Source: Pseudoneobacillus rhizosphaerae
Lineage (GTDB): Bacteria; Bacillota; Bacilli; Bacillales; Cytobacillaceae
DNA length: 64,000 bases
Direction: 5' to 3'
Assembly (NCBI RefSeq): GCF_917563885.1
Contig: NZ_CAKJTG010000004.1
Span: forward strand, 183,876 to 247,875
The notes beneath the pieces are model-generated. The model was not told where the DNA came from. It saw only the letters and a program-made list of their open reading frames with translations, and searched no databases. Below, one piece after another: positions 50,398-61,000 of the stretch. Each line of letters starts with the position of its first letter. Position 1 is the stretch's first letter. The position numbers and the translations under genes were made by a program.

Positions 50398-51234
50398 TTA
50401 TTGTTTGTCTTGCTCTGCCTTTATCGTTTCAAGGTCTGGGTCCATACCAAACCATTCATTATAAATTTCTGAATAAGTTCCATTTTCAAATACAGTTTTA
50501 ATTGCCACATCAAATTCAGCTTTTAATTCGCTACCTTTAGGGAACAATAGACCATAATATTCAGCATCAAAAGTAGTACCATCGCCCTTTACGACTAATT
50601 TTTGATCTGGATTATTTTTTGCATATGCTTCGATTACACCGTTATCAGCAACTACGGCGTCAGCTCCGTTATTAATTAGCTCTAGAATCGCTAAATTGTT
50701 ATCATCAAATTTTTTGATATCCTTATGATTTTTTCCTAGAATGCCTTCTACTGCTGCATCACCTGTCGTTCCTTTTTGAACAGCAACTACTTTACCCACT
50801 AAGTCTGCAGCGTTTTGAATATCGCTATCTTCAGGTACTAGAATCTTATTAGTTGAAAGAAAATACGGAAGGGAGAAATCATATGTCTGTTTTCGTTCGT
50901 CATTGATCGTAATCGAAGAAATACCAATATCGGCATTTTTTTGACCGATTTCAATAAATACCGGATCCCAACCTACATGTACAATCTCAAGTTCATATCC
51001 CGCTTCTTTTGCAACAGCATTAATAAAATCAATTTCAAAACCAACGATTTTACCTTTGTCTTGGTATTCAAATGGTGCGTAAGCCGCATCTGTTACAACT
51101 CTAAGTGTTTTCTTCTCTTCTCCACCTGAACCGTTTTTTTCCTCTTTAGTATTCGTTTTACTCGTTCCACATGCTGCTAGAATAAGCACAAGCGAGGTAA
51201 TGATAACAAACAATAACCCTGACATTTTCTTCAT
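50398..51234 (-). CDS. Amino-acid ABC transporter substrate-binding lipoprotein
   Basis: Lipoprotein of 278 residues. The lipobox LILAACG places the lipidated Cys at about 22. The family 3 binding-protein fold follows (LRVVTDAAYAPFEYQDKGKIVGFEIDF, key parts AAYAPFEYQ and GFEIDFINAVAKE; AVQKGTTGD; NEWFG). It belongs to the Gln/His/Arg group; the exact amino acid is not predictable. First gene of the operon, with AGGGGG before the ATG. Confidence 0.92.
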   Translation of the reverse strand: MKKMSGLLFVIITSLVLILAACGTSKTNTKEEKNGSGGEEKKTLRVVTDAAYAPFEYQDKGKIVGFEIDFINAVAKEAGYELEIVHVGWDPVFIEIGQKNADIGISSITINDERKQTYDFSLPYFLSTNKILVPEDSDIQNAADLVGKVVAVQKGTTGDAAVEGILGKNHKDIKKFDDNNLAILELINNGADAVVADNGVIEAYAKNNPDQKLVVKGDGTTFDAEYYGLLFPKGSELKAEFDVAIKTVFENGTYSEIYNEWFGMDPDLETIKAEQDKQ

Positions 51235-51351
51235 AAAAATCCCCCTAATATTTTACCTTACTGAATATTCAGTTTTTTATAGGTATTAGTAATCTTGTTA
51301 AATATGTACTCATTATCTGTATTAAGATAATTCTAATCGAAAGTAAAAAAA

Positions 51352-51383
51352 AAAGGTGTCGAATCCTCTGTTCGACAACCTTT
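51352..51383 (-). terminator. Terminator of the 714-aa protein gene
   Basis: Stem AAAGGTGTCGAA (51352-51363) with TTCGACAACCTTT (51371-51383), one bulged A, and a run of ten T on the minus strand. Confidence 0.85.
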
Positions 51384-51397
51384 TATCAATATTCATA

Positions 51398-53542
51398 CTA
51401 GTTATTAGAGGTGTGGTTATTGCCTGCAATCGTCATCCATTCATATTGTCTTAGCCTTACTTCAAATACAGTTAATGGATCACGGAACATTTCTGGGTTC
51501 TCTTTCATTTTGGTTAGTGATGCTTCATTTTTCATCTTCATTTGCTTTGTTTCATCCAACGTCTTATTTAATAGTTGAAAGGGGTTTTTAAAGAATAATT
51601 TAATATCCCTTTTTAAAGCTTTTTCAAATAAATCAAATTGTAAAAGAAACTTTGTGACAATTTCATTCGTCACTTCCTCGTAGTTTTCATTTTCAACGTA
51701 GGACTTGTATTTATTAAATAACATCGTATTATTTTGCGAAATCGATCCAAAGAGTTTTCCTGCACTTCTTAGTAAAAATTGAGTCGGGGTGAATTTGAGT
51801 AAAATGTTGACTTTGTCAACATTCACTCCACTTGTCAATCGGTTAGCATCTCTGCGCCAATCCTCTACCACTTTAAAATCACATTCCAGCTTCATTTTCT
51901 CTTCCCCAAAGAGTATATTAAAGCCCTCACTTCTTTCTTCAAGCAATGCCTGACTTTTCCTCAGTTCTTCCTCTGAAAAATTTATCCAGTACGTCAGTAA
52001 TTCATAAAACCTAGGTAGAGCTGTTTGCTGTAGATATTCTTGGATACGGTTATTCATTTCTTCATTAAGTAAATGATTAATATTCCCAAAATCACTTTCC
52101 TCTAAAATTAAATCAGAACAACCACGTATTAAATTTGGTACTTTTTCCTCTAATTCCGTTCTAATATCTTCCCTGAGCTCAGAATAGAATTTTTGAATGG
52201 TTTTCTTTTTTTCATCCTCTAAATCTTCTAGTTGATGAATGGCCCCATTTAATTTAGCTAACATTTCTTCTCCCCAGTTTATAGAAGAGGTTAAGCTATT
52301 TTCAACTTGCACTCTTTTTTCTAAAAGATCTGCGATGGCTTTTCGAATAAAATTTAATAGTTTTTCACTATTATCATGACTAACATAAATCTGCGGCAGA
52401 GAAGCTTCCATATTGCTATTCAGGTCATCTATACTTCGCAATTCAGGTAGTTCATCCATTAAGCCATGCATATCGTACGAAATTTTGATTTCTTTTTCCG
52501 TTGCCCATTTCATAATCGAATCAAAAAACTGGATGATTTCCAAAGAGTTTATTTTCTGCGTTGGAGAATGGTGGAATATGTTCTCAGCTTCATTCACAGT
52601 TGGCGTAGTGAAACTTGTAGGGAAGAGATCATTCCAAGCCAAAATAGCTGCCGATGCAATCTGTGAATCTGTTACTTTTAACCAGTTAGTTAATAGCTGC
52701 GGAATAACACTATTTAATTGTGTTAACAGAAATTGCCCATCCATTAAGTCATAGTAAGTTTCTTTAAAAAGCATGGAAATCTTCGGCGAAACGCTATGGC
52801 TGCCATCTTCTATTTCACTAAACAGTTCATTCATCATCTCAATCCATAAAAAATCATTCTTATAGTTTTTTGATAAAAGCGTGATTAAAATTTCAAAACG
52901 CTTATGATCCACTTCGTATAGGACCGTTAACACCTTTTTATAAAAATGAGGTTGGATCGATTGAGCATGCCCATCTTCCACATATCCCTTTAGGAAATCA
53001 AACCAATGGAAAAATTTTGTTCGTACCGCTTCGCTTGTCACTAGCTCTATCGCACTTTGCCAATCATGATGTTCTTCAAAAAAGACACGGGCCATTTCTG
53101 TTACATTTAAATAGTCTGGGTTCAACACTACCACTTTTTTTATGACCGTAAAGGCTGAATCCAACTTCATTTGGTTCTTGTAAAGGGAAAATAACTGTAA
53201 GCCGATTTCTGTATTTAATAGCACTGAATCGGTTGAAATAGACTTATACATATCTTCTGCATTTTGATATAATTCCAGTTTCAGAAACGCATCAGCCATA
53301 TTCTTTTTAGCCCATGGCTCCAATTCATTACTAATATTTTCCCATTTAAAAATGGCCGTTTCGTAATCTTTGTTATGGAAATATACTTCACCTTGAGCAT
53401 AGCGAATATCAGCTAAATCAGGTACCTCATTCATCTGTTCTGCCATATAAAAATCACCGAGAACCCGTATTGGGTGGGCGATTGCATTTTCTGATAAAAA
53501 TCGTTCATAATACTGTTTGTTAATCAGTTGATTTTCAGACAT
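51398..53542 (-). CDS. Large TPR plus coiled-coil hypothetical protein, 714 aa
   Basis: Soluble protein of 714 residues, not assigned to a family. The N-terminal about 170 residues have TPR-like helix pairs (DIRYAQGEVYFHNKDYETAIFKWENI, key YAQGEVYFHNKDYETAI; KKNMADAFLKLELYQNAEDMY). The middle is alpha-helical. The C-terminal third (about 400-700) is rich in long charged helices (EDEKKKTIQKFYSELREDIRTELEE) and in a hydrophobic LLKFTPTQFLLRSAGKLFG segment that recalls the membrane-binding paddle regions of bacterial dynamin-like proteins. No GTPase motif is present. GGGGGG precedes the ATG. Monocistronic. Confidence 0.65.
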   Translation of the reverse strand: MSENQLINKQYYERFLSENAIAHPIRVLGDFYMAEQMNEVPDLADIRYAQGEVYFHNKDYETAIFKWENISNELEPWAKKNMADAFLKLELYQNAEDMYKSISTDSVLLNTEIGLQLFSLYKNQMKLDSAFTVIKKVVVLNPDYLNVTEMARVFFEEHHDWQSAIELVTSEAVRTKFFHWFDFLKGYVEDGHAQSIQPHFYKKVLTVLYEVDHKRFEILITLLSKNYKNDFLWIEMMNELFSEIEDGSHSVSPKISMLFKETYYDLMDGQFLLTQLNSVIPQLLTNWLKVTDSQIASAAILAWNDLFPTSFTTPTVNEAENIFHHSPTQKINSLEIIQFFDSIMKWATEKEIKISYDMHGLMDELPELRSIDDLNSNMEASLPQIYVSHDNSEKLLNFIRKAIADLLEKRVQVENSLTSSINWGEEMLAKLNGAIHQLEDLEDEKKKTIQKFYSELREDIRTELEEKVPNLIRGCSDLILEESDFGNINHLLNEEMNNRIQEYLQQTALPRFYELLTYWINFSEEELRKSQALLEERSEGFNILFGEEKMKLECDFKVVEDWRRDANRLTSGVNVDKVNILLKFTPTQFLLRSAGKLFGSISQNNTMLFNKYKSYVENENYEEVTNEIVTKFLLQFDLFEKALKRDIKLFFKNPFQLLNKTLDETKQMKMKNEASLTKMKENPEMFRDPLTVFEVRLRQYEWMTIAGNNHTSNN

Positions 53543-53696
53543 CTTTCTTCCCCCCGATGATTAAACTCCAAACTATACCTATGTTAAGGCAAGTTAATTA
53601 TTCCTTTTATTTGTGTAAATCCCCGTTATTAGACATACCTTTTATATTATTCGAAGTGTTGCCGTTGTTTTTGTAGATATTTGTTAAAAAAAAGTA

Positions 53697-53726
53697 AAAA
53701 GGATTAACCAATTGGCTAATCCTTTT
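53697..53726 (-). terminator. Terminator of the 71-aa gene
   Basis: Perfect 10-bp stem AAAAGGATTA (53697-53706) with its complement (53717-53726), overlapping the first bases of the stop region of the 71-aa gene, with a T-rich minus-strand tail. Confidence 0.75.
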
Positions 53727-53940
53727 AGTCTTTATCTAGTTCGTCAAGCAATTGTTTTGTTCTTTTCGCATTTCCTTCAGCAAAATTTTCGAGACGTTCC
53801 TTTAGTTCATCATCGTCATGAATACGTTCTGCCGTTATTAAGTATGTACGCATTAAGTCTTCTTCCAATTCAATTGAATTTTCAATTACCTCTTCAATTT
53901 TCTTCTTTTCCTGATTTTTATTCCTATCAATGAAAGACAC
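53725..53940 (-). CDS. Small helical protein, 71 aa
   Basis: A highly charged helical protein, beginning MSFIDRNKNQEKKKIEEVIE and ending LLDELDKD, without Cys or hydrophobic helix. The start is GTG behind a GGGGGG-rich site. A terminator overlaps its end. I do not recognise the family. The helical segment ELEEDLMRTYLITAERIHDDDELKERLE is typical of small adaptor or ferritin-like fragments, but that is not evidence of function. Confidence 0.6.
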   Translation of the reverse strand: MSFIDRNKNQEKKKIEEVIENSIELEEDLMRTYLITAERIHDDDELKERLENFAEGNAKRTKQLLDELDKD

Positions 53941-54019
53941 AGAACCCCCCCTTTTTTTATAGGTTCACCTAATAAGTGGCACTTATACATAAGAGTGATC
54001 AAAGTTTCATACTTAAACT

Positions 54020-54227
54020 TCCTTAAGAACAATACGACTCATAAAATCTGGCGAAGTGTCCTTCATCGGTCCTCTTAAGGACATTACGGCTCTCAGAAAC
54101 CAGCGAAGTGTCCTTCAGCAGCCCTCTTAAGGACAATACGGCTCTCAGAAACCAGCGAAGTGTCCTTCAGCAGCCCTCTTAAGGACAATACAGCTCACTA
54201 AAATCAGCAAATTGTCCCTCATAAACC
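54020..54227. repeat. Four tandem 52-bp repeats
   Basis: Units start at 54020, 54072, 54124 and 54176, each exactly 52 bp. Units 2 and 3 are almost identical; units 1 and 4 are diverged. Each unit contains AAGGACA and TGTCCTT (about 28 bases apart), which can pair as a 7-bp stem. The array fills most of the 339-base gap between the 71-aa gene and argH. No reading frame of note crosses it. The unit resembles repeats I have seen in Bacillaceae intergenic regions. Confidence 0.9.
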
Positions 54228-54250
54228 CTATTCAGGGTAGAAAAAAAATA

Positions 54251-54273
54251 AAGGGAGATGTTAAGTCTCCCTT
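54251..54273 (-). terminator. Terminator of argGH
   Basis: Perfect 8-bp stem AAGGGAGA (54251-54258) with TCTCCCTT (54266-54273), followed on the minus strand by TATTTTTTTT, seven bases after the argH stop. Confidence 0.88.
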
Positions 54274-54279
54274 CTGTAA

Positions 54280-55665
54280 TCATTTTGATTTAATAAATAA
54301 TGTTTCTTCAGCCAGTTTAATTTGCTCCTTCACTTGGAAAGGTGATGTTCCACCATAACTGTTTCTTGCGGATACAACATGCTCGGGTGAAAGAATGACG
54401 TAAATGTCACTCTCAAATAATGCACTAAACTGCTGATATTCATCTAAGCTTAAATCTAATAAATATTTTCCATTTTGAATGGAATATAAAACAATTTTCC
54501 CAATGACTTCATGAGCATCTCGAAATGGCAGTCCTTTCGTTACTAAATAATCAGCAATATCAGTAGCATTGGAAAAGTCTTGGTTAAGAGCCTTACGCAT
54601 AATTTCCTTTTTAACCGTCATCGTTTCAATCATAGGTGCTAACAGTTGTAAGGACCCTTCTAATGTTTCAACCGTATCAAACATGCCTTCCTTATCTTCT
54701 TGCATATCCTTGTTGTAAGCAAGAGGTAACCCTTTTAGAACGGTCAAAAGTCCGATTAAGTTACCGTACGTACGACCAGTTTTCGCGCGAAGAAGCTCTG
54801 GAACGTCTGGATTCTTCTTTTGTGGCATGATGCTTGAGCCAGTGCAAAAGGAATCGTCTAGTTCAATGAATTGGAACTCCTGGCTCGACCAAATGACCAA
54901 TTCCTCAGATAGTCTTGAGATATGCGTCATGATTAACGCACCAATAGATAAGAATTCGACGATAAAATCTCTGTCACTGACAGCGTCCATGCTATTAGGG
55001 TAAATCGTTTCAAAGCCTAATTGTTTCGCCACTTTAGCTCGATCAATCGGGAAGGTTGTGCCAGCTAAGGCTCCAGCTCCTAGCGGTAGCCAATTCACAC
55101 GCTTTAAACTATCCTGAAGTCTCTCTTTGTCGCGCTCGAACATCCAAAAATAAGCCATTAAATGATGGGCGAACGAAACAGGCTGTGCACGTTGCAGATG
55201 GGTATAGCCTGGAATTAAGGTATCGATATTTACCTTCGCTTGAGTCAAAATCGAATGCTGAACATCTTGGACAAGCTGGATGATTTCTTTTGTTTTATTT
55301 TTTAAATATAGATGCATATCGGTGGCGACTTGGTCGTTTCGACTGCGTCCGGTATGGAGTTTACCACCAACAGGACCAATATTATCAATTAATAGCTTTT
55401 CAATATTCATATGAATGTCTTCATGTTCAATTGAGAATTCTATTTCACCTTTTTCAACCTGTTCTTTAATGGAGAGTAGCCCCTCTTTAATGGTTTCTGC
55501 GTCTTCGAGCGGAATAATGTTACACGCTCCAAGCATTTGAACGTGTGCCAAGCTTCCCTCAATGTCCTCGATAGCCAATTTCTGATCAAAGGAAATCGAG
55601 GCGGTGAACTCTTCGACGAGTTTATTCGTTTCCTTTGTGAAACGGCCACCCCATAGTTTTGACAT
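54280..55665 (-). CDS. argH: Argininosuccinate lyase
   Basis: Lyase of 461 residues of the fumarase/aspartase superfamily. The signature [12 protein letters not shown] is present, as are [12 protein letters not shown] and [18 protein letters not shown] (key part [10 protein letters not shown]). It cleaves argininosuccinate to arginine and fumarate, the last step of arginine synthesis. It follows argG by 35 bases with AGGAGGG before the ATG. Confidence 0.97.
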   Translation of the reverse strand: MSKLWGGRFTKETNKLVEEFTASISFDQKLAIEDIEGSLAHVQMLGACNIIPLEDAETIKEGLLSIKEQVEKGEIEFSIEHEDIHMNIEKLLIDNIGPVGGKLHTGRSRNDQVATDMHLYLKNKTKEIIQLVQDVQHSILTQAKVNIDTLIPGYTHLQRAQPVSFAHHLMAYFWMFERDKERLQDSLKRVNWLPLGAGALAGTTFPIDRAKVAKQLGFETIYPNSMDAVSDRDFIVEFLSIGALIMTHISRLSEELVIWSSQEFQFIELDDSFCTGSSIMPQKKNPDVPELLRAKTGRTYGNLIGLLTVLKGLPLAYNKDMQEDKEGMFDTVETLEGSLQLLAPMIETMTVKKEIMRKALNQDFSNATDIADYLVTKGLPFRDAHEVIGKIVLYSIQNGKYLLDLSLDEYQQFSALFESDIYVILSPEHVVSARNSYGGTSPFQVKEQIKLAEETLFIKSK

Positions 55666-55700
55666 CTCTCATACCCTCCTAAAGGTAAACTATTACTCTA

Positions 55701-56924
55701 TTAAACTTCTTGTTTAACAACCGCTTCCTCTTTTTGATTCACTTCAGCATAAACCTTTGTAGCTAGGCCCCAAATTTTAATAAACCCAACAGCCGCATTA
55801 TGATCAAAGGCATCCCCTTTTGAGTAAGTGGCCAATTCTTCATTATATAAGCTGTGTGTAGATTTACGTCCCACCACCATATGATTGCCTTTATTTAATT
55901 TCACTCGAATTGTTCCAGAGACAACCTTCTGAGTCTCTTCGACAAACGCATCTAGAGCAGCTTTCAATGGAGAATACCAAAGTCCGTCATAAATCATTTT
56001 CGCCATTTGCTGATCTACTTGTGTCTTAAATTGAGTTACTTCACGTGGAAGTGTTAAAAATTCCAATTCCTTATGCGCATTAATTAAAATTAAAGCTGCT
56101 GGATTTTCATACACTTCGCGAGATTTAATTCCAACTAAACGGTTTTCAATATGGTCAATACGTCCGACCCCATGCTTACCACCTAGTTCGTTTAGTGTTT
56201 CGATTAATGGAACAAGTTCCACTTTTTCACCATTAAGTCCTACTGGAACACCTTGTTCAAATTCAATTTCCACATATTCTGCTTCTTCTGGTGCTAAATG
56301 GAGAGGGTTGGTCCAGTCAAAAGCCGCTTCAGGCGCTTCTGCCCAAGGATCTTCTAACACTCCCGCTTCACAGGCACGTCCCCAGATGTTTGCATCAATT
56401 GAAAATGGATTATCCAAATCTACCGGAATCGGTATCCCATTTTCCTGTGCATAAAGGATTTCTTCATCACGGGTCATACCCCACTCACGAACAGGTGCCA
56501 CAACCTTTAGCTTCGGATTTAATGCTTGGATCGATACTTCAAAACGCACTTGGTCATTACCTTTACCTGTACATCCATGAGCCACTGCTGCAGCCCCTTC
56601 TTTCTCTGCAATATCAACAAGAATTTTAGAAATCAATGGACGTGATAATGCTGAAGAAATCGGATATTTCCCTTCATATAAACAGTTAGCTTTTAGAGCA
56701 GGTAAAATGTACTCCTTTGCAAGCATATCCTTCGCATCTATCATATAGGATTTAATCGCGCCAACCTTCAAAGCTTTGTCCTTGATTGCCTCTAAATCTT
56801 TCCCTTCCCCCACATCAAGGCTAACAGCAATTACATCATACCCATACTTCTCTTGAATCCATTTCACAGAAACAGAAGTATCTAAACCACCCGAATAAGC
56901 TAAAACAATCTTCTCCTTAACCAT
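55701..56924 (-). CDS. argG: Argininosuccinate synthase
   Basis: ATP-dependent ligase of 407 residues. The N-terminal PP-loop motif [16 protein letters not shown] and the [14 protein letters not shown] motif are diagnostic. It joins citrulline and aspartate. It is the first gene of argGH, with a promoter and an ARG-box-like site about 100 bases upstream, and a REP-like palindrome in the transcribed leader. B. subtilis keeps argGH apart from argCJBDcarABF; here the two units lie back to back in the same direction. Confidence 0.97.
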   Translation of the reverse strand: MVKEKIVLAYSGGLDTSVSVKWIQEKYGYDVIAVSLDVGEGKDLEAIKDKALKVGAIKSYMIDAKDMLAKEYILPALKANCLYEGKYPISSALSRPLISKILVDIAEKEGAAAVAHGCTGKGNDQVRFEVSIQALNPKLKVVAPVREWGMTRDEEILYAQENGIPIPVDLDNPFSIDANIWGRACEAGVLEDPWAEAPEAAFDWTNPLHLAPEEAEYVEIEFEQGVPVGLNGEKVELVPLIETLNELGGKHGVGRIDHIENRLVGIKSREVYENPAALILINAHKELEFLTLPREVTQFKTQVDQQMAKMIYDGLWYSPLKAALDAFVEETQKVVSGTIRVKLNKGNHMVVGRKSTHSLYNEELATYSKGDAFDHNAAVGFIKIWGLATKVYAEVNQKEEAVVKQEV

Positions 56925-56954
56925 CTATTAATCTCTCCTTTTACTCTTTACTAG

Positions 56955-56998
56955 ATTAACGCACTGAGGGACTGTCCCCAAGTGCTTTAATGCGTAAC
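56955..56998. repeat. REP-like palindrome, copy 5 (imperfect), in the argG leader
   Basis: ATTAACGCACTGAGGGAC, a central T and GTCCCCAAGTGCTTTAATGCG form an imperfect inverted repeat with the same core as the other copies. It lies between the argG promoter (57014-57042) and the argG start, so it would be part of the mRNA leader. Confidence 0.75.
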
Positions 56999-57013
56999 AG
57001 CACTTATTGTATT

Positions 57014-57042
57014 AATATATATTTAAATGTATTTTTATTCAA
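57014..57042 (-). promoter_or_regulatory. argGH promoter with overlapping ARG-box-like site
   Basis: On the minus strand -35 TTGAAT (57037-57042) and -10 TATATT (57014-57019) are 17 bases apart. The segment 57025-57042, TTGAATAAAAATACATTT, resembles the AhrC/ArgR operator (TGAAT-A/T-rich-ATTCA) with one weak half. Its position over the -35 fits repression by arginine-bound AhrC. Confidence 0.65.
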
Positions 57043-57066
57043 TGATATTTAAAAAAATAATCCAAA

Positions 57067-58044
57067 TTACCCGATTAATACTTTCATAATCGCTTTTTGG
57101 GCATGGAGTCGATTTTCTGCTTCGTCGAATACTACGGAATGAGGACCGTCGATAATTTCTGCTGCGACTTCTTCCCCACGATGCGCTGGTAAGCAATGCA
57201 GGAAAATATAATCACTTTTTGCATGCTGACAAAGTTCATTATTTACTTGGAATGGTTTAAACACTTCTAGTCTGGTCGCCGTCTCTTCTTCATGACCCAT
57301 ACTGGTCCAAACATCTGTAACCACTACATCTGCTTCGAAGATTGCTTTAATAGGATTATTCGTAATCTCAACGATACTTCCAGTTAGTTTCGCTTCTTCC
57401 TTTACTGCAGCCACAATCTCAGGATTGGGTTCATAACCTTCAGGACTAGCAACACTAATATGCATACCTACCTTGACAGCACCCTCCAATAATGAATGAG
57501 TCATATTATTGTTTCCGTCACCAACATAGCACAGCTTTAATCCAGCTAATTTCCCTTTGTGTTCGAGAATAGTCAATAAATCTGCCATCACTTGAGTCGG
57601 ATGATGTAAATCTGTTAGACCGTTAATGACCGGCACCGTTGCATGTTTAGCAAATTCTTCTACCGATTCATGCCCATACGTTCTAACCATAATTCCGTCG
57701 ACATAACGCGATAACACTCTAGCTGTATCAGAGATGGTTTCTCCTCTCCCTAACTGTATATCCTTTGAGCTTAAGAAAATGGCATGACCTCCAAGCTGGA
57801 GCATCCCTACTTCAAAAGAGACACGTGTACGTGTTGAGGATTTTTCAAAAATCATTCCTAGTACTTTTCCGCCTAAATAGGCATGGGGTTTACCTTGTTT
57901 TTGCTGTTTTTTCAATTCTAAAGCCAAATCTAATAGAAACAGAATTTCTGAGCTTTTAAAATCTGCTAAGCGTAAAAAGCTTTTTCCCTTTAACGATGGC
58001 TCAATCAAATTATCCGTACTTGTTAATTTCACCACATTCATCAT
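57067..58044 (-). CDS. argF: Ornithine carbamoyltransferase
   Basis: Transferase of 325 residues. The carbamoyl-phosphate motif EKSSTRTRVSFEVG and the ornithine-side motifs HPTQVMADLLTI, DVWTSMGHEEE and FLHCLPAHRGEEV are present. It makes citrulline from ornithine and carbamoyl phosphate. The start overlaps the carB stop. It is the last gene of the argB-argD-carA-carB-argF transcript, and no strong terminator is seen before the argG promoter. Confidence 0.97.
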   Translation of the reverse strand: MMNVVKLTSTDNLIEPSLKGKSFLRLADFKSSEILFLLDLALELKKQQKQGKPHAYLGGKVLGMIFEKSSTRTRVSFEVGMLQLGGHAIFLSSKDIQLGRGETISDTARVLSRYVDGIMVRTYGHESVEEFAKHATVPVINGLTDLHHPTQVMADLLTILEHKGKLAGLKLCYVGDGNNNMTHSLLEGAVKVGMHISVASPEGYEPNPEIVAAVKEEAKLTGSIVEITNNPIKAIFEADVVVTDVWTSMGHEEETATRLEVFKPFQVNNELCQHAKSDYIFLHCLPAHRGEEVAAEIIDGPHSVVFDEAENRLHAQKAIMKVLIG

Positions 58045-61000
58045 CTCGGCACCTCACTTAAATTTAATTCCGCTATGGTGTGAACCTTATTCCCTGCCTT
58101 GTTTAGACTTAATACTGCCTTCACTGTATCTAAATGGGTAAACACTGGCACTTTGTAACGAAGTGCTTGTTCCCGAATATAAAATCCAAACCTTTCTTGA
58201 TTCCGCCCTTGAGTAGTAATGTTAACAACTGCTGATATTTGATTACTCTTTAATAAATCATTTAACAGCAGGCGATCTTCAATAACCTTATCTACTACTA
58301 TCCCATTCTCGTTTAGAAAAATCGCCGTACCCCCTGTTGCAATGATATTTACCTTATTTTCATAGAGTTCCTTTATTATTGGCAGACTTTCTTTTTTAGA
58401 ACGATCTGATAGTGAGCATAAAACAGCTCCTTTGCCTTGAAGCAATGGGTTCTTCCCTTCCACCATCAATGCTTTTCCGAGCGCTTCCTCTAACGTGTTA
58501 CCTACACCAAGTATCTCACCTGTAGATTTCATTTCGGGTCCTAAGCTATAGTCGACACCTTTAAGCTTACTGGATGAGAAAATCGGAGCTTTTACGGAAA
58601 AATAAGCTGGTTCCTCTAATAGTCCTAACTGTGGACATATATCCTTAAGAGAATCGCCTAATTGTACATTCGTTGCCCATTCAACCATTGGAATCCGCGT
58701 CACCTTACTCATGATCGGCACCGTTCTTGAAGATCTTGGATTGACTTCAAGGACATATACTTCGCTATCATGAATCACATATTGAATATTCATTATCCCA
58801 ATAATCGGTAAAGCTTTGGCAATTCGATCTGCATATTCGATAATGGTGGCTTTGATTTCGTCTGATAAAGACACAGACGGAAAAAAAGAAATACTATCAC
58901 CCGAATGAACGCCTGCTTTTTCAATATGTTCGAATATACCTGGAACAACAATCGATTCCCCATCACAGATACAATCGATTTCACACTCTAAACCTGGTAC
59001 AAAACGGTCCACTAATAACGGCCACATCTGATCATGAGCATTTAAATGTTCTAAGTAACCCTCTAGCTCTTCTTTTTGATAAAAAGTAAACATCGATTGT
59101 CCACCGATAACGTAGGATGGACGGACTAGAACAGGAAAACCGATTTTATCAGCTGACTCTAGTAACTCGTTCACATTGCTAGCCGCTTGACCTTCAATAT
59201 GAGGAATATCCAACCTTTGTAAAAGCTGATAAAACTGCTTTCGATCCTCGAGCTGATCAATCGCCTCAATCGAGGTGCCTAATAAATGAACTCCCTCTTC
59301 TTTTAATGCAGCAGCAAGATTAATCGCTGTTTGACCTCCAAATTGAATCAAAACACCTTCCACTTGCTCCTTTTCAATAACATTTAAAACATCTTCTACA
59401 GCAAGCGGTTCAAAATAGAGCTTATCCGCAATCGAATAATCGGTACTAACCGTTTCAGGATTGTTGTTGATTACAATCGCTTCAATACCCTTTTTCTTGA
59501 TTGCTTCCGCCGCATGGACCGATGCATAATCAAATTCAATTCCTTGCCCAATCCGGATAGGTCCTGACCCTATTACTAAAACCTTTCTCTTCGCGGTTGT
59601 TACCACTTCGTCGAAACCTTGCCAAGTTGAATAGTAATAAGGGGTTACCGCGTCAAATTCGGCGGCACATGTATCAACCATTTTATAACCAGGATTCCAA
59701 TTCCATTCCTTCCATTGGCTACGGATTGTTTTTTCAGAAACCCCATAAATTAAGGATAAAAATTTATCGCTTATATTAAATCGTTTAGCCGTTTTTAAGA
59801 GATCTTGCGGAACTTCCCCCCATGAATAGGAGCTTAATTCTTGCTCCAGCTTTACAATTCCTTGAACTTTATATAAAAACCATGGATCAATATCAGTTAG
59901 CTGATGGATTTCATCAATCGAACTACCTTGTAACATCGCTTCCACAATGGCAAATAGACGAAGGTCATTAGCTTGAGTTACATTCTCAGGCACAAACGTT
60001 TTCCATGCAGAAGTGCTTAAACCAAAGATGTTCATTTCTAAAGAACGAATGGCCTTATTTAAGGCACCTTCAAAGGTTCGGTCAATCGCCATTACTTCAC
60101 CAGTTGCTTTCATTTGTGTACCTAAAGTACGGTCAGCCTCTGGAAATTTGTCAAAAGGGAATCTCGGTAATTTGACAACAATATAATCCAGAGCTGGTTC
60201 AAAGGAAGCAAAAGTATTGCCCGTAATCGGATTGATAATCTCATCTAAATGATAGCCAATTGAACATTTAGCAGCCATTCTTGCTATTGGATAACCCGTT
60301 GCTTTTGATGCTAAAGCTGACGAACGACTAACCCGTGGGTTAACCTCGATAATGTAATATTGATTCGATTTTGGATTTAACGCAAATTGAATATTACAGC
60401 CACCAATAATGCCTAGTTCTCTTATCACCTTCACCGAGGAATCTCTTAATAACTGGTACTGAACATCATTCAAGGTTTGTGTTGGTGCCACGACAATTGA
60501 ATCCCCTGTATGAACACCAACTGGGTCCATGTTTTCCATATTACAAACGATGATGCACGTATCATTTGCATCACGCATCACTTCGTATTCAACCTCTTTC
60601 CAACCTTTAATGCTTCTTTCTACTAAAACTTGTTGGATTGGACTGGCAGCCAGCCCCTTCTTTAACACCGTTTCAAATTCCATCTCGTTATAAGCAAATC
60701 CGCCACCGTCTCCACCTAGTGTATAGGCCGGACGAATAATGACAGGGAAGCCTATTTTTCTCACAAACTCATAGCCTTCTTCTAAACTTTGTATGATAGC
60801 AGACTCTGGGATCGGCTCACCAATTTCAATCATCAGATTACGAAATTTCTCGCGATCTTCGCCGTTTTGGATGGATTCAACCGATGTGCCTAAAAGCTCC
60901 ACCCCATATTTGTCGAGAATTTGCTGTTCATGAAGTTGCACGGTTAAATTGAGTCCCGTTTGTCCCCCAAGTGTTCCAATTAGTCCATCAGGCTTTTCTT

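Noticed and set aside
54020-54227. Possible CRISPR array
   Set aside because: The four 52-bp units are contiguous with no unique spacers between repeats, and no cas genes are nearby; it is a tandem repeat.
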